A stretch of 64,000 nt of DNA from Pseudomonadota bacterium (GCA_039196715.1 JBCCUP010000009.1:1-64000), one strand, 5' to 3'; numbered from the stretch's first letter, positions 8,244 to 17,176 are shown. Translations and numbers: made by a program. Notes: generated by a model not told the origin, from the sequence alone.

Positions 8244-8494
8244 GGTTGTCTCCCGGCGAATCGCCTCGTGTGGGTCGCACCCGCAGGGTACGGACACGGC
8301 CGGTGCGCGGGTGTGAACGGCGTCACGTTTGCGCACACCGGGGCTGTGACCTCCGGGCAATCCGCAGTATCGCAGGTCCTGACCTGCCGCCGGGTAGCGG
8401 CGCGTTTTCTTACAGGAATTTCATCTGGGCGAGCCAGCGGGGTGGCGCGGAGGGTGCACTTGTAGGTGTGCGGACACTCTGACAAGGACAGCTA

Positions 8495-8743
8495 ATGTTA
8501 ATTTTGAGTCGCCGTCTGGGAGAAAAAGTGGTTATTGGCCCAGACATCACGGTGGAAGTGGTTTCAATCAAAGGCAGCCAGGTGAAGCTCGGTTTTGCCG
8601 GTCCGAAGGATGTGCCGGTTTACCGGCAGGAAGTCTTCGATCGCAAGCAACGCGAGGCCGCTGCGGCGGCAGCCGCGAATGCGTGTGTCGGGGACGTCGC
8701 CCCCGCGACTGCCGTGCAGACGGGGGCCGACCGGGCAGCCTGA
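8495..8743 (+). CDS. csrA: carbon storage regulator CsrA with extended C-terminal tail
   Basis: 82 residues. The first ~50 follow CsrA closely (MLILSRRLGEKVVIG, KGSQVKLGF, APKDV-type loop as GPKDVPVYRQEV) and keep Leu4 and Arg44, the residues that contact GGA motifs in RNA. The homodimer binds GGA-containing leaders and controls translation and mRNA stability of metabolic, motility and biofilm genes. The tail from about residue 53 is Ala-rich (eight Ala in a row near 55-61) and about 20 residues longer than in the enterobacterial protein. AAGGA precedes the start. It is not next to alaS or tRNA-Ser here, the common gammaproteobacterial setting, and converges on the LacI gene 14 bases away. 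Confidence 0.93.
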   Translation: MLILSRRLGEKVVIGPDITVEVVSIKGSQVKLGFAGPKDVPVYRQEVFDRKQREAAAAAAANACVGDVAPATAVQTGADRAA

Positions 8744-8757
8744 GCGCCCGACAGGTC

Positions 8758-9783
8758 TCAGTCAACGGGCGGGGCCGTTGAGTCCCGCTCGATCCACTCG
8801 AAGGGCACACACTGGCGCATCGGTTCCTTGAACCCGACGTCGCTCGGCAGTGAGACCATGGCGTCGGCGGCCCGACGGCCGATGGTGCGGGCTGGCAAGC
8901 GGACCGTGCTGAGCTGCGGTTCGATCGCGGCCGATCCACGAAAGTCTCCGATCCCCACGACCGACAGCGTTTGCGGCACCGCGATGCCGCGCGCCTGACA
9001 GGCGTAGATCACACCCTGTGCAATCACATCGTTGCCCGCCACGATGGCCGTCGGCGCGTCCGTGGCCAACAGTGAGGCCGCACGCGACTTCGCCTGGTTG
9101 ACATCGTAGGGACACGCCACCAAGCGGGGTGTGATGCCGGCCGCCTCGGTCGCCTCAAACGCGCCGCAGCGGCGGTCACGCGCACGGTCGTTGCCGTCGT
9201 CGGCCGGGAACAGAAAGGCAATGTGTCGGTGGCCTAGGTCGATTACGTGTTGCGCGGCATGGCGGCCGGCCGCGCGGTTGTCCGTGCCGACGCAGGGCAG
9301 GGCGGCGTCCTCCCGGAAATTCCAGATCGACAACACCGGCACCGCTTGGGTGCGCAGCATCCGCAGCGTCACGTCGCTGTGGTCGAAACCCACCAGCGCA
9401 ACACCGTCGATACGCCGCTCGAGCAGCGAACGCACGATCGCCACTTCCTGTTCGAGGTCGTAGTCGTGCGTGGCGATGAGCAAGGTGCGGTCGTGGGCGC
9501 GCAGTCGGTGTGCGAACGCGTCGACCAGTTCGGAGAAGATGGCGTTGTCGATGGTGGGGACCACCAGTCCGACGCTGCCCGAGTCGCGGTTGTGCAGTGT
9601 GCCGGCCGCGCGGTTGCGGATGTAGCCGAGCGCCTCGGCGGCTTGTGCCACCTGCACGCGTGTGTCCGCTTTCACCTGATCCGGCGCGTTGAAGCAGCGC
9701 GACACCGTCGCAGGCGACACACCGGCCCGGCGTGCCACCTCGACGATACCCGGTGCGCCCTTTCGACTGCGTGGCCGTCTCAT
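8758..9783 (-). CDS. LacI-family transcriptional regulator of the sulfoacetate-type cluster
   Basis: 341 residues. The N-terminal helix-turn-helix is VEVARRAGVSPATVSRCFN (about 14-32), followed by the hinge helix with ALGYIRNRAAGTLH. The remainder is a periplasmic-binding-protein-like sensor domain (SVGLVVPTIDNAIFSELVDAF, VSVVGIGDFRGSAAIEPQLSTVRLP). It is divergent from the transporter gene, and a LacI-type palindrome lies between them at 9824-9837. It most likely represses the transport and catabolic genes until the substrate or a CoA or aldehyde intermediate binds. Sulfoacetate clusters described so far use other regulator types, so this pairing is an inference from position. Confidence 0.85.
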   Translation of the reverse strand: MRRPRSRKGAPGIVEVARRAGVSPATVSRCFNAPDQVKADTRVQVAQAAEALGYIRNRAAGTLHNRDSGSVGLVVPTIDNAIFSELVDAFAHRLRAHDRTLLIATHDYDLEQEVAIVRSLLERRIDGVALVGFDHSDVTLRMLRTQAVPVLSIWNFREDAALPCVGTDNRAAGRHAAQHVIDLGHRHIAFLFPADDGNDRARDRRCGAFEATEAAGITPRLVACPYDVNQAKSRAASLLATDAPTAIVAGNDVIAQGVIYACQARGIAVPQTLSVVGIGDFRGSAAIEPQLSTVRLPARTIGRRAADAMVSLPSDVGFKEPMRQCVPFEWIERDSTAPPVD

Positions 9784-9823
9784 GCTGGGCTCCCTTTCAT
9801 CAGAGCGTCAGGCTAGCGAAATA

Positions 9824-9837
9824 TGAAAACGTTTACA
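9824..9837. promoter_or_regulatory. LacI-family operator
   Basis: TGAAAACGTTTACA has a perfect 8-base core palindrome AAACGTTT with the central CG typical of LacI/GalR operators, and matches its own complement at 12 of 14 positions. It sits 41 bases upstream of the LacI-family gene start and about 60 bases upstream of the permease start, where it could control both. Confidence 0.7.
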
Positions 9838-9895
9838 TTTTTATTTTCACAATTACACTCCTGTGCATCCGAGCAGCGAGGGCCGGGCGGCACGC

Positions 9896-11851
9896 ATGGA
9901 GTTCCTGAACCATTTCGGTGGGGTCTTTGAACCGCTGTCACTGGCGCTGCTGATCGGCGGTACCGTCGGCGGGCTGATACTCGGCGCGACGCCGGGGCTG
10001 TCGCCGACCATGGCGGTCGCGCTGCTGATCCCGTTCACCTTTCACCTCGCGCCCACCCAGGGTCTGATTCTGCTCGGTGCTGCCTACACGTCCACCGTGG
10101 CGGGGGGCGCGGTCAGCGCGATTCTGCTCAAGATTCCCGGTGCACCGGCCAACATCGCAACGGCACTGGACGGGCATGCGATGGCCTCGCGCGGGGAGGG
10201 CGCGCGTGCGTTGCAGCTCTCCTTCCTGGCCTCGGGTGTCGGCGGCGTTATCGGCGTACTCCTGTTGATCTTCCTGACCCCGGTGTTGGCGCAGTGGGCG
10301 CTCGCGTTCGGCCCGTCACACTTGTTCTGGCTGGCGATCCTCGGTGTCACCGTGATCGGCTCGCTGGATTCCAACAGCTTCGTCAAGGGCTTGCTGTCCG
10401 GGTGCATCGGGCTCTGGCTCTCGATGATCGGGTACGACGATATCCAGGGCGCGCAGCGCTTCATTTTTCATGATGCGCTGTCTGGCGGCGTCAACATCAT
10501 TGCCGCGTTGATCGGTCTGTTTGCGATACCGCAGGTGCTCGAGATGTTTGCCAAGGGTCGCCGGCACCAGGCGGTGCAAACGGTCGAGGTGCCCAGCCAC
10601 TCGCTGTTGGCATCACTGCGCGAGTTGTTCGCGCGCGCGCGCGCGCTCTCGATCGGCACGGTCGTCGGTTCGATCGTCGGCCTGATTCCCGGCGTCGGCG
10701 GGCAGATTGCCGGGCTTGTCGCCTACGACCAGAGCAAAAAATTCTCGCCCGAAAAAGACCGTTTCGGCCAGGGGCACCCCGAGGGTGTAATCGCCGCGGA
10801 GTCGGCCAACAATGCGATGGTCGGGCCCTCGCTGGTGCCGCTTCTGACGCTCTCCATCCCCGGCAGCCCGACCGCCGCCGTGTTGCTCGGTGGCCTCCTG
10901 ATCCACGGCATCTTCCCGGGCTCCGACCTGTTCGACAACTACCCCGAAGTGGCCTGGACCTTCATCAACTCGATGTTGATCGGCCAGCTCCTGATGGTGG
11001 CGTTCGGCATCTACACCGCGGTGTGGGCGGCGCGGATTGCCCGCGCGCCGGTGCCCATCCTCGCCGCTGCAGTGTTGGTGTTGTCCGTGTTCGGCGCCTA
11101 CTCGGTGCAGCAGTCGATGGGTGACGTGCTGGTGATGTTTTCACTTGGTGTGATGATGTTCGCATTGGTCCGCTTCGGTTTTTCCGCAGCACCGCTGGTG
11201 TTGGGGCTGATACTCGGGCCGATTGCCGAGGCCAACTTCATTCAGGGATCCATGATCGCGAATGCGACCAACGGCCCGGCGGCCTACTTCCTCGGTGGCG
11301 CGCTCAACCTGGTGTTGATCGCCCTTGTGATTGCCTCGGTGCTCTACAGTTTCGTGTCGAACCGCAAGGGTGACACAGCAACCACGCCGACCGGCGCCTC
11401 GCGCGCCCAGCACGGCGTGTCCAGCCTGGTCGTGCTGGCCGTCGCTGCCAGCGTGTGCTGGTTGAGCTTCACGGTTGAACCGGCGGATGCGTTCCTCTTT
11501 CCCCGCCTGATTTCCGGGTTCTTCCTGGGCTTCGCGCTCTGGAATGCCTTTCGCGCGCTCAGCGGACGGGCGCGTGTCGGCGACGGTGTGTCCGCGGCGA
11601 TGCTGCTGACCATCCTGCCCGGCCTGGTGGTTGCGGCCATGCTGGTCTATGTCGCTGCCAAGGCGCTCGGTTTCTACACCGCCGGCGCCCTGGCGTTCTT
11701 CACGGTGTACACGATCTACGACCCGAGCCCGCTGACCGCGGTGTCCGCCTGGCTCCGCCGGCTGCTGGTGACGGCGGTGTTCATGGGGGTGATGTACGCC
11801 CTGTTCATGCTGTTGCTTCAGGTGCAGACACCGCGAGGCGCGTTTATCTGA
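9896..11851 (+). CDS. TctA-TctB fusion, tripartite tricarboxylate-type permease
   Basis: 651 residues. Residues 1-490 are a TctA large permease (GGTVGGLILGATPGLSPTMAVALLIPF near 20, second TctA repeat around GLIPGVGGQIAGLVAYDQSKKFS, then the PSLVPLLTLSIPGSPTAAVLLGGLL segment). After a short linker (about 495-515), the last ~140 residues have four hydrophobic segments matching the small TctB subunit (SFTVEPADAFLFPRLISGFFLGFALW...). The two membrane subunits, usually separate genes, are thus joined. The system takes up carboxylates using a periplasmic TctC receptor, here encoded next. The ATG at 9896 is chosen; a GTG at 9863 is in frame. A run of GC repeats lies at about 10632-10648. Confidence 0.85.
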   Translation: MEFLNHFGGVFEPLSLALLIGGTVGGLILGATPGLSPTMAVALLIPFTFHLAPTQGLILLGAAYTSTVAGGAVSAILLKIPGAPANIATALDGHAMASRGEGARALQLSFLASGVGGVIGVLLLIFLTPVLAQWALAFGPSHLFWLAILGVTVIGSLDSNSFVKGLLSGCIGLWLSMIGYDDIQGAQRFIFHDALSGGVNIIAALIGLFAIPQVLEMFAKGRRHQAVQTVEVPSHSLLASLRELFARARALSIGTVVGSIVGLIPGVGGQIAGLVAYDQSKKFSPEKDRFGQGHPEGVIAAESANNAMVGPSLVPLLTLSIPGSPTAAVLLGGLLIHGIFPGSDLFDNYPEVAWTFINSMLIGQLLMVAFGIYTAVWAARIARAPVPILAAAVLVLSVFGAYSVQQSMGDVLVMFSLGVMMFALVRFGFSAAPLVLGLILGPIAEANFIQGSMIANATNGPAAYFLGGALNLVLIALVIASVLYSFVSNRKGDTATTPTGASRAQHGVSSLVVLAVAASVCWLSFTVEPADAFLFPRLISGFFLGFALWNAFRALSGRARVGDGVSAAMLLTILPGLVVAAMLVYVAAKALGFYTAGALAFFTVYTIYDPSPLTAVSAWLRRLLVTAVFMGVMYALFMLLLQVQTPRGAFI

Positions 11852-11867
11852 CGCTGACTGCGGGGCG

Positions 11868-11889
11868 TGTGGGGCCAGAACACCCCACA
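11868..11889 (+). other. intercistronic hairpin between permease and tctC
   Basis: Stem TGTGGGG (11868-11874) / CCCCACA (11883-11889), 8-base loop, no T-run. Such structures between transporter genes often protect or process the mRNA so that the binding protein is made in excess. Confidence 0.5.
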
Positions 11890-11972
11890 GCCCCCGGAGA
11901 CAGTTCAACGCCGGCGCGGGCGCGCAGCGACCGCGAAGGCACTTTTGGAACCAAGAGAGGGAGAACGAGAAG

Positions 11973-12935
11973 ATGAAAAAACTGATCCAGGCCGTCGCAC
12001 TGACGGCGGCCGCCGTACTGGCGGGTGGCGCGCACGCAGCCGAGTTTCCCGAGCGGCCCATTGGCGTGGCGGTGTCGTACGGCGCAGGCGGGGCAACCGA
12101 TTTCCAGGCGCGCATCGTGACCATGGTTGCGGGCAACGAGGACATGCTCGGGCAGCCCATGTACATCATCAACAAGCCCGGAGCTGGCGGTCGCGTGGGG
12201 TAGAACTGGTTTGCGAGCGAGGCTGACGCGGATGGCTACACGCTCTCGGCCTACAACGTGCCGCATTTCATTGCGCAATCGATCAAGGGGGGTGTGAAGT
12301 ACTCGGTCGACAGTTTTGAGCCGATCGCCAACTGGGGTGCCGATCCGGCCGTTGTCGTGGTCGGTGCGGACAGCCCGTACAACACCATCGGAGAGTTGGT
12401 CGACTTCGCCGCGGCGAACCCCGGCAAGGCCACACTTTCCGGCGCGGGTCTGTTTGTCGGGCACCACATCGCGGCACTGCAGCTCGAGAAATCAACCGGT
12501 GCCAAGTTCGCCTACATCCCGACCAAGGGCGGCGGTGCGGCAGCCATGAAAGCGGTCATCGCCGGCGACGTCATCGGTGGCATCAACAACCTCTCGGATG
12601 CGTTTCGTGCCCGTGAGGCGGGCAACGTGAAAATCCTCGCGGTCGCAGATCTGGAACGCAACGATTTCATGCCCGATGTGCCGACCCTGATGGAGTCCGG
12701 GTACGACGTCGACAACTCCTCGGTCAACTTCCGTGGCCTGATGGTGCCCAAAGGCACCCCGCAAGCGGTGATCCACACGCTCGCGGCGCAGGTGCCGGCG
12801 ATGTTCGGGCACAAGCGCGTGCAGAGTCGTATGCAAGCGGGCGGCTCACCGATGCGTGTGATGAGCCGTGAGGAAGTACAGGCCATGTGGGCAGAGCGCC
12901 AGAGCGCACTGGAGGTGTTGCTCGAGGGCCTGTGA
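11973..12935 (+). pseudogene. tctC-type substrate-binding protein interrupted by an in-frame amber codon
   Basis: The frame reads as one 320-residue TctC/Bug-family receptor except for TAG at codon 77 (12201-12203). Residues 1-23 are a signal peptide (MKKLIQAVALTAAAVLAGGAHAA). EFPERPIGVAVSYGAGGATD and INKPGAGGRVG come before the stop, and NWFASEADADGYTLSAYN and the rest follow in the same frame without any indel. GAGGGAGAACGAGAAG precedes the ATG. Neighbouring codons and composition are normal, so the break is recent, a sequencing error, or is suppressed. Truncated at residue 76 the protein could not fold; restart at the ATG at 12258 would lack the signal peptide. Trp (TGG), Gln (CAG) or Glu (GAG) are one base away from TAG. 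Confidence 0.8.
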
Positions 12936-12953
12936 TCCGTCGGATCCAGCCTG

Positions 12954-12986
12954 GACACGGGCTGCACCGCGCGTGCAGCCCGTGTC
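12954..12986 (+). other. strong intercistronic hairpin between tctC and the dehydrogenase gene
   Basis: Perfect 13-bp stem, GACACGGGCTGCA (12954-12966) with TGCAGCCCGTGTC (12974-12986), 7-base loop CCGCGCG, no T-run. It starts 18 bases after the tctC stop and ends 30 bases before the next start, so it could stabilise the upstream message or attenuate read-through into the catabolic genes. Confidence 0.7.
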
Positions 12987-13016
12987 TGTCGACAGCAATG
13001 GGGTAGGAAACATCAG

Positions 13017-14426
13017 GTGAGCGAACAGCAGGATATCGAGGCGGTTGACGCCATCGTCGCGCGCGCGCGCGCGGCCCAGGCACGCTATGCCGCGACGGCA
13101 AACCAGGACCAACTCCGATTGACCGTGCAGGCGGTGGCCTGGGCGCTGATGGAACCCGCGCGCAACCAGGCGCTGTCCGAACACGCCGTGGCGTCGACCG
13201 GGCTTGGCAATGTCGCGGACAAGGTGCGCAAGAACCACCGCAAGACCCTGGGGCTGATGCGCGATGTGCTCGCGGCAGCCACAACCGGCGTGGTGCGTGA
13301 GGACCCGGCGTCGGGCATCACCGAGATCGCGCGGCCGGTCGGCGTTGTTGGGGCTGTCGTGCCCTCGACCAACCCGGTGGCGACGCCGACCAACAACGTG
13401 ATCAATGCCCTGGCCTGTGGGAACGCGATCGTGCTGTCGCCCTCGCCGCGGGGGGCAGCGGTGTGTGAGCAGCTCATCGCCTACATACACGCCGAATTTG
13501 CCAAGATCGGCGCCGACCCGGATCTCGTGCAGATGGTGCCGGCGCCGTCATCCAAAGTGAAAACCCAGCACCTGATGGAGTCTGTCGATCTCCTGATTGT
13601 GACCGGCAGCCAGGACAACGTCCGCCGCGCCTACGCCTCCGGCACGCCGGCGATCGGCGTCGGTGCGGGAAATGTGTCCGTGATTGTCGACGGCAGCGGG
13701 GACCTCGATGCTGCCGCGGAGAAAATCGCGGCGTCCAAGAGTTTCGACAACGCCACGAGTTGTTCATCCGAGAATGCCCTGATCGTGCTCGATGCCGTCT
13801 ACGACGACATGCTCGCCGCCTTGCACCGTGCGGGTGGCCGTCTGCTGCAGGGTGCTGACGCTGCGGCCTTGCACGGTGCGCTGTTTCAGGCCCAGGGGCT
13901 CAACAAGCACCTGATCGCGCGCGATATCGACGTGCTTATCGCGGGCGTCGGCGTGTCTGTGCCCGACGCTGACACCGCGCGCTTCCTGCTGATCGAAGGC
14001 GACGGGGTCGGGGCGTCGCACCCCGAGTCGGGCGAGAAGCTCTCGCTGGTGACCACGCTCTACCGGGTGCCGGATTTCGATGCGGCGAAACGGCTCGCGA
14101 CGGCGTTGTTCACGCACGTGGGCGCAGGGCACTCGATCGGTCTGCACTCGGCGGACGAGCCGCGAGCACTCGAACTGGCGCGCGAGCTGCCGACGTGCCG
14201 CGTGATCGTCAACCAGGCGCACTGTTTTGCCACGGGCGGTTCCTTTGACAACGGCATGCCATTTTCGCTGTCGATGGGCTGCGGCAGTTGGGGCGGCAAT
14301 TCGATCGACGACAACTTGCACTACAAGCACTTCATGAACATCAGCAAGGTGGTACGCGTCATCCCGCCACGCGAGCCCAGCCTCGACGCGGTGTTCGAGC
14401 ACTACTGGGCCCACGCCGGGCGATGA
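13017..14426 (+). CDS. sauS: CoA-acylating sulfoacetaldehyde dehydrogenase (SauS-like)
   Basis: 469 residues from a GTG with GGTAGGAAA upstream. It belongs to the CoA-acylating aldehyde dehydrogenase branch (EutE/AdhE-N/SauS type): PSTNPVATPTNNVINALACGNA (about 116-137), nucleotide-site VTGSQDNVRRAYASGTPAIGVGAGN, and the catalytic Cys249 in FDNATSCSSENA. In the known pathway SauS reduces sulfoacetyl-CoA to sulfoacetaldehyde with NADPH in the cytoplasm. The assignment rests on coupling to an acyl-CoA ligase (ATGA overlap), to pta and to a carboxylate transporter. Another short acyl-CoA aldehyde is possible. Confidence 0.72.
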   Translation: MSEQQDIEAVDAIVARARAAQARYAATANQDQLRLTVQAVAWALMEPARNQALSEHAVASTGLGNVADKVRKNHRKTLGLMRDVLAAATTGVVREDPASGITEIARPVGVVGAVVPSTNPVATPTNNVINALACGNAIVLSPSPRGAAVCEQLIAYIHAEFAKIGADPDLVQMVPAPSSKVKTQHLMESVDLLIVTGSQDNVRRAYASGTPAIGVGAGNVSVIVDGSGDLDAAAEKIAASKSFDNATSCSSENALIVLDAVYDDMLAALHRAGGRLLQGADAAALHGALFQAQGLNKHLIARDIDVLIAGVGVSVPDADTARFLLIEGDGVGASHPESGEKLSLVTTLYRVPDFDAAKRLATALFTHVGAGHSIGLHSADEPRALELARELPTCRVIVNQAHCFATGGSFDNGMPFSLSMGCGSWGGNSIDDNLHYKHFMNISKVVRVIPPREPSLDAVFEHYWAHAGR

Positions 14427-15961
14427 ACGGCGACAGCGGCTGGACCGCAGCTTGGCTCGATGAGCTCGACGGCCTCTCGATTCACGCGCTGATCGAGCTG
14501 CGTGCGCGCCAGACAGGCGACGCCGTCTGGCTGATCGACCCCGAGGCGGGTACCACCTTGACGTACGCCGAGCTGCTGGCCGCGTGCCGGCGGGTGGCGG
14601 GGTTTCTCGACGCCGAAGGTGTGGCGATCGGTGCGAGCGTGGGCTTCGCGGCAGGCAACAGTGCCGACACAGCCGCGGTCGTGCTCGGGATCGCATTCGC
14701 CGGCCGGCGGGCAACGGCGATCAACCTGGTCGCCGGTGCCGACACCATCGACTACGTCGCGCACCACGCCGGGTGCGCACTGATCCTGCACGACGAGGCC
14801 GGACGCGAGGCGCTGCCGGACACGGTGGTGCAACGCACCCGACTGGCCAGCTGCAGTGATGCGCTCGCGGGCCCGCCGAGTACCGGCAGCGTTTCCGTCC
14901 CGCTGTCCAGCGACGGACTGTTGATGTACACCTCTGGCACCACCGGGCGACCCAAGGGTGTGCGGCTGAGCCATGGCAACTTGCTGGCAGGCGGCTGCAA
15001 CACGGCCGTGGCGCACCAGATCACGGCCGATGACCGTGCGCTTTGCGTGTTGCCCCTCTATCACATCAACGGACTGTGCGTGACGGTGTTTGCGCCACTG
15101 GTGTCCGGTGGCAGTGTGGTGATGCCGCCGCGCTTCTCCGTGAGCGCGTTCTGGAATTGGGTCGCGGCGCACCGCTGCACCTGGTTCTCGGTCGTGCCCA
15201 CTCAGATTTCCTGGTTGGTGCACGCCGAGCAGGGCCGTGTGATTGACGGCACCGATGCCTTGCGTTTCGGTCGCTCGGCTTCAGCGCCACTGTCGCCTGA
15301 CGTGCACCGCGCCTTCGAATCGCGGTTTGGTGTACCCATCATCGAGACCATGGGCTTGACCGAAACCGCGGCTCAGATCCTCTCTAACCCCATGCCACCA
15401 GGAAAATGCAAGCACGGTTCTCCGGGAGTGGCTGTGGGCAACGCGGTCGAGATCGTCGACACGCGCACCGGTGGGCGCTGTGACGTGGGCACGGAGGGGG
15501 AGATTCGCGTACGCGGTGCCAACGTGATGCAGGGCTACCTCGACAACCCGGAGGCCACGGCCGCCGCGCTCGGCAGCGACGGCTGGTTGTGCACCGGTGA
15601 CCTTGGGCGGATGGATGCCGATGGCTACGTGTTCGTCACAGGACGGTTGAAGGAGCTCATCATCAAGGGCGGCGAGAACATCGCGCCACGCGAGATCGAC
15701 GAAGCCCTGCTCACCCACCCTGACGTGATCGAAGCGGCGGCCTTTGCGCGGCCCTGCACGGATTTTGGCCAGCGTGTGGAAGCGGGTGTGGTGCTGCGTC
15801 CGTCTGCCGATTCGACGCCCGAGGCCTTGCGCGAGCACTGTGTCTCGCGGGTCGGTCTGTTCAAATCGCCCGACCGTGTGCACGTCCTTGACACCCTGCC
15901 CAAGGGGCCCTCCGGCAAGGTCCAGCGGCTCAAGTTGGCGGACGCACTCCACAGGCAGTGA
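14423..15961 (+). CDS. sauT: AMP-forming acyl-CoA ligase, probable sulfoacetate-CoA ligase (SauT-like)
   Basis: 512 residues of the ANL adenylating superfamily. The P-loop is [13 protein letters not shown] (about 169-181), A5 is [10 protein letters not shown]7 is [17 protein letters not shown]8 is [20 protein letters not shown], and the catalytic A10 lysine is in [10 protein letters not shown] near the C-terminus. The enzyme would activate a carboxylate with ATP and CoA, handing the thioester to the reductase encoded just upstream with an ATGA overlap. That ligase plus acylating reductase pairing is the SauT/SauS arrangement for sulfoacetate. Substrate inferred from context only. Confidence 0.68.
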   Translation: MNGDSGWTAAWLDELDGLSIHALIELRARQTGDAVWLIDPEAGTTLTYAELLAACRRVAGFLDAEGVAIGASVGFAAGNSADTAAVVLGIAFAGRRATAINLVAGADTIDYVAHHAGCALILHDEAGREALPDTVVQRTRLASCSDALAGPPSTGSVSVPLSSDGLLMYTSGTTGRPKGVRLSHGNLLAGGCNTAVAHQITADDRALCVLPLYHINGLCVTVFAPLVSGGSVVMPPRFSVSAFWNWVAAHRCTWFSVVPTQISWLVHAEQGRVIDGTDALRFGRSASAPLSPDVHRAFESRFGVPIIETMGLTETAAQILSNPMPPGKCKHGSPGVAVGNAVEIVDTRTGGRCDVGTEGEIRVRGANVMQGYLDNPEATAAALGSDGWLCTGDLGRMDADGYVFVTGRLKELIIKGGENIAPREIDEALLTHPDVIEAAAFARPCTDFGQRVEAGVVLRPSADSTPEALREHCVSRVGLFKSPDRVHVLDTLPKGPSGKVQRLKLADALHRQ

Positions 15962-15974
15962 GTCGCTTCAGGTC

Positions 15975-15991
15975 GGCGCGCTGTGCGCGCC
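15975..15991 (+). other. intercistronic hairpin between sauT and pta
   Basis: Perfect stem GGCGCGC (15975-15981) / GCGCGCC (15985-15991) with a TGT loop and no T-run. Third such structure in this cluster. TACACT at 16013-16018 downstream could be a -10 element for pta, but no good -35 was seen. Confidence 0.5.
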
Positions 15992-16046
15992 CGCGTGTCA
16001 GGCGCAACACGGTACACTGACGCTTTCGACGAGTACCTTGAGCACC

Positions 16047-17045
16047 ATGCCCCTTTTCGATCCCATTCTCGCGACTGCACGTCAGCAGCCCGGCCGCATC
16101 ATCCTGCCCGAAGGTGAAGACCCCCGGGTGATCTCCGCCGCAGCCGCAGCGCGTGATGACGGCACGGCCCTGCCGATCCTGTTGGGCGATGTCGCGGTGA
16201 TCCGCGACACTGCGCATGCTGCCGGTGTGTCACTGGACGGGGTCGATCTGCTGGATCTCGCGAGCGTCGCCGCGCGCGAGGACCTGGTGGACGCCGTGGT
16301 CGACCGCCGCAAGCACAAGGGCATGACGGCAGAGGCGGCCCGTTCGCACTTGTCCGACCCGGTGATCGCTGCGCTCGCGCTGTTGGCGGTCGAGGAAGCC
16401 GACGGCTTTGTCGGCGGTGCCGTGGCGTCCACGGCGCACGTGCTGCGGTGGGCCTTCGGCCTGATCGGGCGGGCAGACGGGGTCAAGCAGGTGTCGAGTT
16501 TCTTCCTGATGCTGCTCGAGCAACCGCACCACACCCCGCACGAGGCCGTCTTGTTCGCCGATTGCGCGCTGGTGATCGAGCCCGACGCGTCCGAGCTCGC
16601 GGGCATTGCCGAGGCCACCGGGCGGAGCGTGACGGCCTTGCTGGGCGACGAGCCGCGCATCGCGATGTTGTCGTTTTCGTCTGCCGGCAGCGCCGACCAC
16701 ACGCGGGTCGACACCGTACGCGAGGCGACAGCACTGGTGCGGGCTGCACAACCGGGGTGGAGCGTGGCCGGTGAGGTGCAGTTCGACGCCGCCTTTGTCC
16801 CCGATATTCTCGCGCGCAAGGCGCCCGACCTCGCACTTGGCGGCCGCGCCAACGTGTTCGTGTTTCCCAACCTCGACGCGGGCAACATCGGCTACAAGCT
16901 CGCCGAACGGCTCGGGGGCTGTGCCGCACTCGGTCCGGTGATTCAGGGCCTGGCGAAACCGGTCAATGACCTCTCTCGGGGGTGCTCAGCGGGCGACATC
17001 GAGGCGGTCATGGCGATCACCAGCGTCCAGGCGGCCGCGGGCTAG
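16047..17045 (+). CDS. pta: phosphate acetyltransferase, short catalytic form
   Basis: 332 residues, the PTA_PTB catalytic domain only, without the long N-terminal regulatory part of enterobacterial Pta. Family motifs include [15 protein letters not shown] (about 19-33), [79 protein letters not shown] and [17 protein letters not shown]. It interconverts acetyl phosphate and acetyl-CoA. This short form is the one that follows sulfoacetaldehyde acetyltransferase (Xsc) in sulfonate catabolism, drawing off acetyl phosphate. No Xsc gene is in the window, so it must be elsewhere or absent. Confidence 0.92.
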   Translation: MPLFDPILATARQQPGRIILPEGEDPRVISAAAAARDDGTALPILLGDVAVIRDTAHAAGVSLDGVDLLDLASVAAREDLVDAVVDRRKHKGMTAEAARSHLSDPVIAALALLAVEEADGFVGGAVASTAHVLRWAFGLIGRADGVKQVSSFFLMLLEQPHHTPHEAVLFADCALVIEPDASELAGIAEATGRSVTALLGDEPRIAMLSFSSAGSADHTRVDTVREATALVRAAQPGWSVAGEVQFDAAFVPDILARKAPDLALGGRANVFVFPNLDAGNIGYKLAERLGGCAALGPVIQGLAKPVNDLSRGCSAGDIEAVMAITSVQAAAG

Positions 17046-17105
17046 CGGCCCGACTGGTCTCATCGGCCGGAAAAAACTGCGAACCGGGCCACGGAAACTC
17101 GAAAA

Positions 17106-17149
17106 CTGTGACGCCCGTCACAGAGTCACTGTGACCTTATCGATACATT
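17106..17149 (+). promoter_or_regulatory. promoter-proximal motif of the small LDT-N paralogue
   Basis: CTGTGACG-CC-CGTCACAG (17106-17123) is a perfect inverted repeat. A third half-site CTGTGAC (17129-17135) is followed after 2 bases by TATCGATACATT (17138-17149). The last two elements recur with the same spacing before the L,D-transpeptidase gene at 18052-18072, and in both cases TATCGATACATT ends 28 bases before the GTG start. The TATCGATA part may be a -10-like element or a regulator site. Confidence 0.55.
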
Positions 17150-17176
17150 TCGCTCAACGCTTACGAGGAATGTGTC

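Noticed and set aside
10632-10648. GC dinucleotide run inside the permease gene as a regulatory repeat
   Set aside because: It encodes ordinary residues (FARARAL) and similar runs are common by chance at this GC content.
11141-12175. Long minus-strand frame opposite the TctA-TctB gene
   Set aside because: Rich in His, Arg, Gln and Gly, no family similarity, and it mirrors the codon structure of the plus-strand gene; a GC-rich shadow frame.
12201-12203. Pyrrolysine or other recoding at the tctC TAG
   Set aside because: TctC-family proteins have no known recoded residue, and no pyl genes are seen in the window; point mutation or error is simpler. Kept only as a possibility in the finding.
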